This document shows, piece after piece, positions 1 to 5,543 of a DNA stretch of 6,700 nucleotides. Position 1 is the first letter of the stretch, and each line of letters starts with the position of its first letter. Origin of the DNA: Bacillota bacterium (GTDB lineage: Bacteria; Bacillota; Clostridia; Peptostreptococcales; Anaerovoracaceae); the NCBI GenBank assembly GCA_017936025.1, contig JAGBGL010000128.1:1-6700 (forward strand). The letters run 5' to 3'. A program made the position numbers and the translations under genes. The notes under the pieces were generated by a model. It saw only the letters and a program-made list of their open reading frames with translations, made no database searches and was not told where the DNA came from.

Positions 1-1
1 G

Positions 2-415
2 CCGCAGGAAGACGAAAGTGCAAGATACATGCGTCTGATGGCAGACTTCCAGAATTATAAAAGAAGAGTGGAAAAAGAAAAGAGCGACATTTACGCATAT
101 GCGAGTGAAAAAGTTGTGACAGATCTACTGACAGTTCTGGATAACTTTGAAAGAGCTCTGGATCACGAATGCAGCGATGAAGGTTTCAAAGAAGGCATGG
201 ATATGATCTTCAAGCAGCTGTTCGATGCGCTGGGAAAAGCCGGTCTGGCTGAGATCCCTGCTCTGGGAGAGGACTTCGATCCTAACTTCCACAATGCAGT
301 AATGACAGAGGATACAGACGAGTATGACAGCGGAAAGGTATCCGGAGTACTGCAGAAAGGTTACACACTGAACGGTAAAGTGATCAGACCTACAATGGTC
401 AAGGTTGCTAACTAA
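2..415 (+). CDS. grpE: GrpE, nucleotide exchange factor of DnaK (5' end cut by window)
   Basis: GrpE is the cytoplasmic dimeric co-chaperone that releases ADP from DnaK and so resets the Hsp70 cycle. Only the C-terminal ~137 residues are present. The frame is open from base 2, and the residues before the first in-window Met (PQEDESARY) read as normal GrpE, so ATG at 29 is not the start. Visible family hallmarks are the end of the long dimerisation helix (RLMADFQNYKRRVEKEK), the DNFERAL segment, and the C-terminal beta-domain that contacts DnaK (FDPNFHNAVM, then GYTLNGKVIRPTMVKVAN). The gene ends 55 nt before dnaK in an AT-rich spacer without any terminator-like hairpin, so it is co-transcribed with dnaK. 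hrcA would be expected just upstream, outside the window. Family assignment is secure. Confidence 0.97.
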   Translation, partial: PQEDESARYMRLMADFQNYKRRVEKEKSDIYAYASEKVVTDLLTVLDNFERALDHECSDEGFKEGMDMIFKQLFDALGKAGLAEIPALGEDFDPNFHNAVMTEDTDEYDSGKVSGVLQKGYTLNGKVIRPTMVKVAN

Positions 416-470
416 TATATAAGTTAATTCAAAATCAAATTTTATAAAGATATAAAAAGGAGAAATAAAA

Positions 471-2339
471 ATGGGTAAAGTAATTGGTATAGACTTAGGG
501 ACTACAAACTCTTGCGTAGCAGTATTAGAAGGGGGAGAACCTGTAGTTATCACAAATGCGGAAGGTATGAGAACAACTCCATCCGTAGTTGGTTTTGCGA
601 AGAACGGTGAAAGACTGGTTGGTGAAACTGCAAAAAGACAGGCAGTAACTAACCCTGACAGAACTATCGCTACCATCAAGAGATACATGGGTACTGACCA
701 CACAGTAACAATCGACGACAAAAAATACACTCCACAGGACATTTCCGCTATGACTCTGGCTAAGCTGAAGGCTGACGCTGAAGCATACCTGGGAAGCCCT
801 GTAACAGAAGCAGTAATCACAGTTCCTGCTTACTTCACAGACAGCCAGAAACAGGCTACTAAAGACGCAGGAAGAATCGCAGGTCTGGATGTTAAGAGAA
901 TCATCAACGAACCTACAGCTGCTTCTCTGGCATACGGCTTAGACAAAGACGAAACTCCTCACAAGATCCTGGTATACGACCTGGGCGGCGGTACATTCGA
1001 CGTATCCATCCTGGAACTGGGTGACGGAGTATTCGAAGTACTGGCTACATCCGGTAACAACAAACTGGGCGGAGACGACTTTGACGAAGCTGTTCTGAAC
1101 TACCTGGCTGATACATTCGCTGCAGAAAACGGCATCGACCTGAGAAAAGACAAGATGGCTCTGCAGAGACTGAAAGAAGCAGCTGAAAAAGCTAAGAAAG
1201 AACTGTCCTCTGCACAGACTACAAACATCAACCTGCCATTCATCACTGTAAACCAGGATGGCCCTCTGCACATGAACATCGACCTGACTAGACCTAAGTT
1301 CGATCAGCTGACTTCTGATCTGGTTCAGAAAACAATCGAACCAATGCAGAAAGCAATGCACGATGCAGGCGTAACAAATGCTGACCTGGACAAAGTTATC
1401 CTGGTAGGAGGATCCACAAGAATCCCTGCTGTACAGGATGCAGTTAAGAGAGTAACAGGCAAAGAACCATTCAAAGGAATCAACCCTGACGAATGTGTAG
1501 CTATCGGTGCAGCTATCCAGGCAGGCGTACTGACTGGTGAAGTACATGACGTACTGCTGCTGGACGTAACTCCACTGTCCCTGTCCATCGAAACACTGGG
1601 CGGAGTTGCTACAAAACTGATCGAAAGAAATACAACAATTCCTACTAAGAAGAGCCAGATCTTCTCTACAGCAGCTGACAACCAGACTGCAGTAGACATC
1701 CATGTAATGCAGGGTGAAAGAGAAATGGCAGCAGGAAACACTACATTAGGACGCTTCCAGCTGACAGGTATTCCACCTGCTCCTCGCGGAATCCCACAGA
1801 TCGAAGTAACATTCGACATCGACGCAAACGGTATCGTAAACGTTTATGCGAAAGATATGGGAACTGGTAAAGAACAGTCCATCACAATCACTTCTTCCAC
1901 TAAACTGTCTGACGAAGAAATCCAGGCTAAAGTAAAAGAAGCTGAACAGTTCGCTGAAGAAGACAAGAAGAGAAAAGAAGAAGTAGAAGTAAGAAACCAG
2001 GCAGAAACTCTGGTTTACGAAACAGAAAAGAACATGAAGGAAATCGAAGGCAGCCTGTCTGATGAAGAAAAAGACGCTATCACAGCTGCTAAAGATGAAC
2101 TGAAAGCAGCTCAGGAAGGCACTAACATTGAAGAAATCAAAGATAAGACTGAAAAGCTGACAGAACAGTTCCACACAATTTCCGCTAAGATGTACCAGCA
2201 GGCTCAGGCTCAGCAGCAGGCTCAGGCAGGCGGATGCGGTCCTGACTGCGGAGCAGGCGGCGACTGCGGAACACAGAGCGGTCCTGCAGGCGACAACGTA
2301 GTTGACGCTGACTTCGAAGTAGTAGACGAAGACAAATAA
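471..2339 (+). CDS. dnaK: DnaK, Hsp70 molecular chaperone
   Basis: Cytoplasmic ATP-dependent Hsp70 chaperone, 622 residues and full length. The start is fixed by AAGGAG (457-462), 8 nt before ATG. ATPase domain: phosphate-1 loop DLGTTNS at 8-14 with the usual Cys15, phosphate-2 loop DLGGGTFDVS at 170-179. The latter lies 24 residues earlier than in E. coli DnaK, because the insert typical of Gram-negative DnaK is absent; this supports a Gram-positive host. The interdomain linker DVLLLD is at about 360-365, followed by the beta substrate-binding domain (TPLSLSIETLGG; GIPQIEVTFDIDANGI) and the charged alpha-helical lid from about 480. The end DADFEVVDEDK is the conserved acidic tail. One oddity is three cysteines (589, 593, 599) in the Gly-rich tail just before it. 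Leu codons are almost all CTG apart from a few TTA, two of them among the first 19 codons. Co-transcribed with grpE; dnaJ follows after a 93-nt spacer. Confidence 0.99.
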   Translation: MGKVIGIDLGTTNSCVAVLEGGEPVVITNAEGMRTTPSVVGFAKNGERLVGETAKRQAVTNPDRTIATIKRYMGTDHTVTIDDKKYTPQDISAMTLAKLKADAEAYLGSPVTEAVITVPAYFTDSQKQATKDAGRIAGLDVKRIINEPTAASLAYGLDKDETPHKILVYDLGGGTFDVSILELGDGVFEVLATSGNNKLGGDDFDEAVLNYLADTFAAENGIDLRKDKMALQRLKEAAEKAKKELSSAQTTNINLPFITVNQDGPLHMNIDLTRPKFDQLTSDLVQKTIEPMQKAMHDAGVTNADLDKVILVGGSTRIPAVQDAVKRVTGKEPFKGINPDECVAIGAAIQAGVLTGEVHDVLLLDVTPLSLSIETLGGVATKLIERNTTIPTKKSQIFSTAADNQTAVDIHVMQGEREMAAGNTTLGRFQLTGIPPAPRGIPQIEVTFDIDANGIVNVYAKDMGTGKEQSITITSSTKLSDEEIQAKVKEAEQFAEEDKKRKEEVEVRNQAETLVYETEKNMKEIEGSLSDEEKDAITAAKDELKAAQEGTNIEEIKDKTEKLTEQFHTISAKMYQQAQAQQQAQAGGCGPDCGAGGDCGTQSGPAGDNVVDADFEVVDEDK

Positions 2340-2360
2340 GAAAACCATAAACAAAACTAA

Positions 2361-2397
2361 CTGGCAGAGCACTTCTATTACAGGAGTGCTCTGCCGG
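2361..2397 (+). promoter_or_regulatory. Strong hairpin with CIRCE-like core between dnaK and dnaJ
   Basis: An 11-bp perfect stem (GGCAGAGCACT at 2363-2373 with AGTGCTCTGCC at 2385-2395) is extended inwards by one G-T and one C-G pair and outwards by T-G and C-G, with a 7-nt loop (2376-2382). No U-run follows, so it is not a standard intrinsic terminator. The core reads AGCACTT, 9 nt, GAGTGCT. This matches the HrcA operator CIRCE (TTAGCACTC-N9-GAGTGCTAA) at 13 of 18 positions with exactly the right spacer. It may be a degenerate HrcA operator for dnaJ, or an RNA hairpin that stabilises or attenuates the dnaK message. I see no convincing promoter around it: TAATAC occurs at 2401-2406 and 2408-2413 without a good -35. 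The structure is certain; its role is not. Confidence 0.7.
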
Positions 2398-2432
2398 AGT
2401 TAATACGTAATACTTAGAGTGAGGAAATTTAA

Positions 2433-3587
2433 ATGGCAGAACAGAAAAGAGATTATTACGAAGTCCTGGGGCTGAAAAAAGGCGCCGACGACAGTGAGAT
2501 AAAAAGGGCTTACCGTAAACTGGCCATGAAATACCATCCTGATAAGAATCCGGATAATAAAGAAGCAGAAGAAAAGTTCAAGGAAATCAACGAAGCTTAC
2601 AGTGTTTTATCCGATCCTGATAAGAAAAGCAAGTATGACCAGTTCGGCCATGCAGGCGTAGATCCGAATGCGGGATTCGGCGGAGGCGGCTTTGGCGGTT
2701 TCGGCGGCTTTGGCGGAGGCGGCTTCGAAGATATTTTCGACATGTTCGGAGGTATGTTCGGAGGCGGCGGCGGACGTCAGAGCAGAAGAAGAAATGGACC
2801 GAGAAAGGGTAATGATATCCAGAAGGCCATGACTATCACTTTTGAAGAAGCTGCTTTTGGTGTTAAAAAGGAAATCCAGATCAATAAATATGTGGCCTGC
2901 GAAACATGCAGCGGAACAGGTGCAAAACCGGGTACTTCCAAGACAACATGTTCTACATGCGGAGGTACAGGTCAGGTCACAACTGCACAGAGAACTCCAT
3001 TCGGAACATTCCAGAGTTCTTCTCCATGTCCTGACTGCGGCGGTACAGGGGAAGTCAACGCAAATCCTTGCGAAGACTGCGGCGGTACAGGCAAGATCAG
3101 AAAGAATGTCAAGATCGCTGTTGACATTCCTGCTGGTGTAGATAATGATTCTGTAGTTTCTATCAAGGGCCAGGGTGAACCTGGAACTAACGGCGGACCA
3201 AACGGGGATTTATATATAGTGATTTCGGTAAAACCACACAAGCTGTTCGAAAGACGCGGCAATGACCTGTGGCTTGAAATTCCGATCACATTTGACCAGG
3301 CGGCATTAGGTGACGAACTGACCGTTCCTACACTGGAAGAGAAGGTTGCTTATAAGATGCCGGCAGGAACGCAGCCGGGCACAGTTTTCAGACTGAAAGG
3401 CAAAGGCGTTAAATCCGTACGTTCAGGCAGAAAAGGTGACCTTTATGTTACAGTTAATCTGGAAGTACCTACAAACCTGAACAGCAAACAGAAAAAGGCA
3501 ATCAAGGCGATGGCAGAAGAAGTCGATACTGAATGTTACAACAAGAAGAAAGGCTTCCTGGATTCGCTGAAAGAATTTTTCAGTTAG
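2433..3587 (+). CDS. dnaJ: DnaJ, Hsp40 co-chaperone (class I)
   Basis: Full-length class I (type A) Hsp40, 384 residues. It binds unfolded protein, delivers it to DnaK and triggers DnaK ATP hydrolysis in the cytoplasm. N-terminal J domain (about 7-72) with the catalytic HPD at 35-37; Gly/Phe-rich linker (about 80-114) containing the DIFDMF segment; central zinc-binding domain with all four CxxCxGxG repeats starting at Cys156, Cys173, Cys199 and Cys213, so both zinc sites are intact; then the two beta-sandwich C-terminal substrate domains. The ATG is preceded by GAGG (2421-2424) with 8-nt spacing. It is the last gene of the grpE-dnaK-dnaJ unit, and two terminators follow. In Bacillus subtilis and many other Firmicutes prmA would come next, but here an antiparallel transporter gene intervenes. 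Confidence 0.99.
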   Translation: MAEQKRDYYEVLGLKKGADDSEIKRAYRKLAMKYHPDKNPDNKEAEEKFKEINEAYSVLSDPDKKSKYDQFGHAGVDPNAGFGGGGFGGFGGFGGGGFEDIFDMFGGMFGGGGGRQSRRRNGPRKGNDIQKAMTITFEEAAFGVKKEIQINKYVACETCSGTGAKPGTSKTTCSTCGGTGQVTTAQRTPFGTFQSSSPCPDCGGTGEVNANPCEDCGGTGKIRKNVKIAVDIPAGVDNDSVVSIKGQGEPGTNGGPNGDLYIVISVKPHKLFERRGNDLWLEIPITFDQAALGDELTVPTLEEKVAYKMPAGTQPGTVFRLKGKGVKSVRSGRKGDLYVTVNLEVPTNLNSKQKKAIKAMAEEVDTECYNKKKGFLDSLKEFFS

Positions 3588-3606
3588 TTTAATAAAACAA
3601 AGAAAT

Positions 3607-3634
3607 ACCCCCGCGTTATTGAAAACGCGGGGGT
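3607..3634. terminator. GC-rich hairpin, probably a bidirectional terminator between dnaJ and the MATE gene
   Basis: Perfect 11-bp inverted repeat: ACCCCCGCGTT (3607-3617) and AACGCGGGGGT (3624-3634), with a 6-nt loop. Read on the - strand, the hairpin is followed by a U-rich run (complement of 3588-3606), which makes it a good terminator for the MATE gene. Read on the + strand, the following CAATTTATT is only moderately U-rich, so termination of the dnaJ transcript here may be partial. Confidence 0.85.
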
Positions 3635-3665
3635 CAATTTATTCCGTAAGTATATATTTTTGGAG

Positions 3666-3693
3666 AACTCTGATGCTTTGTCGGAGTTTTTTT
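3666..3693 (+). terminator. Rho-independent terminator of the dnaK-dnaJ operon
   Basis: AACTCTGA (3666-3673) pairs with TCGGAGTT (3681-3688), an 8-bp stem with one T-G wobble, followed immediately by a run of seven T (3687-3693, partly within the stem). The T-run lies only on the + strand side, so it acts on transcription arriving from dnaJ. It ends 2 nt before the MATE stop codon and is the second of two hairpins after dnaJ. Confidence 0.85.
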
Positions 3694-3694
3694 A

Positions 3695-5068
3695 TTACCG
3701 GATCACCGACTGATCTTTATACAGCATTTTTCTGAACTGCAGAGCAAACAGAGTTGAAGTCATCAGCACCGCAAGAATGTCTGCAACAGGTTCTGCTGCA
3801 AATACAGCCATATCTTCAGGTTCAAACAATGCCGGCATGATATAGATCAGAGGGATCAGAACAAGGATCTTTCTGAATACAGCCAGGAACAGTGATGATT
3901 TAGCGTTACCGAGAGCAACAAATGTCTGCTGGCAGGCAATCTGGATGCCGAAAATCACCATACCTATCATGTATATCCGCAATGCCTTCTGAGCATACAG
4001 GCTGAGTGCGGCATTGGATGTAAAAATGTTAGTGAACAGCTGAGGAAAGACTATCGCAGTAAGACTGATAACTGCAGAGTAGGCCAGACATATAGCCAGC
4101 AGTATTTCAAATGCTTTTTTTACACGCTCTGTATTGCCTGCGCCATAATTGAAACTCATTATAGGCTGTGCACCCTGTGTGAGTCCCTGTACAGGAAGCA
4201 GCGTGAACTGCATTACACTGCTGAGGATCGTCATTGCACCTACAGCTATATCTCCTCCGTATTTGAGCAGAGAAGAGTTGAAGCAGATCGTGATAATACC
4301 TTCAGTAGCCTGCATAACAAAAGGAGATAATCCCAGAAGCAGACATGGCAGATATATTTTTTTGTCTATGCGCAGCAGCTCTTTTCTGATGCGCAGCATA
4401 GTTTTTTTCCCTGTGAGGAAACGGAGTACCCATAAAGCTGAAATCGCCTGAGAAATGACTGTTGCAACAGCAGCACCTCTGATCCCCATGTTCATAGCAA
4501 AAATGAAAACAGGGTCAAGGATCACATTGCATACAGCTCCGATAATGACGCTCATCATGCTGATTTTAGTAAAGCCCTGAGCTGTGATGAATGCATTTAG
4601 CCCCAGTGAAATCATTACGAATATTGTACCAAGAGCATATATCCACAGGTAGTTCCACGCATATTCCAGTGTGTTCTCGCTGGCACCGAACAGCATCAGA
4701 AGAGGTTTACCTGCAAGCAGCAGTAACAGAGTGGAAGCAAGTCCTATTATAATGAGTCCGGAAGTACAGTTTCCGAGAATTTTTTCTGCTTCACAGCCTT
4801 TCCCCTGGCCCATCATAATGGCTGCACGCGGAGCACCTCCTGCAGCTGCGAGGGAAGCCATTGCTGTAACGATCACTATTACGGGGAAGCATACACCGAG
4901 CCCGGTGAGGGCGCTTGCTCCGTTTTCAGGTATGTGACCGATATACATACGGTCTACTATGTTATACAGAACATTCACCAGCTGAGCGGTGATAGTAGGC
5001 AGAGCCAGTTTAAAAAGCAGAGGCCCGACAGGTGCTGTTCCGAGTTTTATCTGTTGTTCCTTATCCAT
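3695..5068 (-). CDS. MATE-family multidrug efflux transporter
   Basis: Integral membrane antiporter of the MATE (multidrug and toxic compound extrusion) family, expected to export cationic drugs or metabolites in exchange for Na+ or H+. The protein has 457 residues from ATG at 5068, the usual MATE length, and is made of two homologous six-helix halves. Recognisable family segments are LALPTITAQLVNVLYNIVDRMYIGH in helix 1, ALTGLGVCFP, GGAPRAAIMMGQG, LDPVFIF, GAAVATVISQ, QGAQPIMSFNYGAGN in the second half, and EPVADILA near the end. An in-frame TTG at 5086 would add six residues, but it lies upstream of the AAAGGGG ribosome site that serves the ATG, so I reject it. The gene is convergent with dnaJ and divergent from the prmA unit. 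Substrate and coupling ion cannot be read from sequence; it groups by eye with clostridial MepA/DinF-like members. Confidence 0.93.
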   Translation of the reverse strand: MDKEQQIKLGTAPVGPLLFKLALPTITAQLVNVLYNIVDRMYIGHIPENGASALTGLGVCFPVIVIVTAMASLAAAGGAPRAAIMMGQGKGCEAEKILGNCTSGLIIIGLASTLLLLLAGKPLLMLFGASENTLEYAWNYLWIYALGTIFVMISLGLNAFITAQGFTKISMMSVIIGAVCNVILDPVFIFAMNMGIRGAAVATVISQAISALWVLRFLTGKKTMLRIRKELLRIDKKIYLPCLLLGLSPFVMQATEGIITICFNSSLLKYGGDIAVGAMTILSSVMQFTLLPVQGLTQGAQPIMSFNYGAGNTERVKKAFEILLAICLAYSAVISLTAIVFPQLFTNIFTSNAALSLYAQKALRIYMIGMVIFGIQIACQQTFVALGNAKSSLFLAVFRKILVLIPLIYIMPALFEPEDMAVFAAEPVADILAVLMTSTLFALQFRKMLYKDQSVIR

Positions 5069-5073
5069 AAAAT

Positions 5074-5080
5074 CCCCTTT
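5074..5080 (-). promoter_or_regulatory. Ribosome binding site that fixes the MATE start
   Basis: On the - strand AAAGGGG ends 5 nt before ATG at 5068. It lies downstream of the alternative in-frame TTG at 5086, so it supports ATG 5068 as the true start. Confidence 0.8.
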
Positions 5081-5095
5081 TCTCAAAATATTTAC

Positions 5096-5101
5096 GTTAT
5101 A
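5096..5101 (-). promoter_or_regulatory. Possible -10 element for the MATE gene
   Basis: TATAAC on the - strand lies about 27 nt before the MATE start codon, a suitable place for a -10 box. I find no recognisable -35 at 16-18 nt, so this is a weak call. The imperfect inverted repeat at 5109-5128 lies directly upstream and overlaps the -10/-35 spacer. Confidence 0.3.
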
Positions 5102-5129
5102 TACTTTACCACAAATCAGTATATTTGGC

Positions 5130-5158
5130 TTTAAGTTTTGTAGATTTTAAGGTATAAT
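5130..5158 (+). promoter_or_regulatory. Sigma-A type promoter of the small gene-prmA-rsmE unit
   Basis: A perfect -10 TATAAT at 5153-5158, with a weak -35 (TTTAAG, 5130-5135) 17 nt upstream. Transcription would start near 5165 and give a 5' leader of about 28 nt before ATG at 5193. The -10 is convincing; the -35 is poor, so an activator or upstream AT-rich DNA may help. Confidence 0.7.
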
Positions 5159-5192
5159 ATATGTTGAATTTTTATGTAATTGAGAGGTTATT

Positions 5193-5531
5193 ATGAATTT
5201 AATTAAATTAGACATTTACACAAATGACTTTGGCGCGGAAAAGGTTGCTAATGTGCTGGAAGCGAAGGGAAACACTGCAGCTGAAATCGAAAATGAAACA
5301 GCAGAATCCATTCAGGGCAAATACATCATACGTACAAAAAATGATGAAAAAGTAGTAACAGCTTATTATGCTGACAATGAAGAAAACCGTAAAACAGTAT
5401 CCGAGCTCAAAGTTCTGTACATGATGCTGAAGAGCAAGGAAATGTACGGTGACTTCGGTTGGGATGTTAGCCTGGGCAGACTGTATGCGCATGACTACAT
5501 CGTTGATGAAACAAACTGGGACGAACTGTAA
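5193..5531 (+). CDS. Stand-alone paralogue of the PrmA N-terminal (L11-recognition) domain; function unknown
   Basis: An acidic 112-residue soluble protein with no signal peptide or membrane segment. I do not know it as a named family, but it aligns with the N-terminal domain of the PrmA encoded next door. Residues 1-26 align without gaps with PrmA 1-26 (9 identical, including IYT, G14, E16, VL, G26). Residues 54-112 align without gaps with PrmA 66-124 (16 identical, including the EL-L-M-K helix, GRL 95-97 with PrmA 107-109, IV 103-104, and W109 with W121). It lacks a 12-residue piece of the PrmA acidic loop, all of the linker and the whole methyltransferase domain, so it cannot itself be a methyltransferase. 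The start has AGAGG (5183-5187) 5 nt before ATG. It ends 12 nt before prmA, and the prmA AGGAG overlaps its stop, implying co-expression. An L11-binding or PrmA-modulating role is inference. Intact frame, promoter and ribosome site argue against a decaying duplicate. Confidence 0.85.
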   Translation: MNLIKLDIYTNDFGAEKVANVLEAKGNTAAEIENETAESIQGKYIIRTKNDEKVVTAYYADNEENRKTVSELKVLYMMLKSKEMYGDFGWDVSLGRLYAHDYIVDETNWDEL

Positions 5532-5543
5532 GGAGATATTCGG

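Noticed and set aside
416..470. grpE-dnaK spacer as a possible promoter or CIRCE site
   Set aside because: AT-rich, but with no AGCACTC/GAGTGCT arms, no paired -35/-10 and only a 5-bp weak stem; it holds the dnaK ribosome site and nothing else I can support.
125..820. Antisense frame over grpE and the start of dnaK (231 residues)
   Set aside because: It overlaps two certain genes and the intervening ribosome site, with no recognisable domain and shadow-like composition.
939..1703. Long open frame antisense to dnaK (254 residues)
   Set aside because: It is in codon register with dnaK, so its stops would be dnaK TTA, CTA or TCA codons, which this CTG-biased gene avoids. It ends exactly at a rare dnaK TTA codon (939-941). 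Its Cys/Ser/Phe-rich product resembles no family and it has no credible start region. Antisense frames like this are a known artefact in hsp70 genes.
1746..2372. Second long antisense frame over the 3' half of dnaK (208 residues)
   Set aside because: Same cause: it is bounded by a dnaK TTA codon at 1746-1748, and the product is a Phe/Ser/Leu-rich shadow of the Lys/Glu-rich lid.
2671..2790. Repetitive Gly/Phe-encoding stretch in dnaJ
   Set aside because: It looks like a short tandem repeat at DNA level, but it is the normal Gly/Phe-rich linker of class I DnaJ; no exact repeat unit suggests slippage.
5069..5086. Six-residue longer MATE start at TTG 5086
   Set aside because: The codon is TTG, lies upstream of the AAAGGGG ribosome site, and would place that site inside the gene; ATG 5068 fits better.
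5193..5531. The small gene as a degraded or frameshifted prmA copy
   Set aside because: The frame is clean from a good ribosome site to a stop positioned for coupling to prmA, family-typical residues are retained, and no methyltransferase remnant lies between it and prmA.
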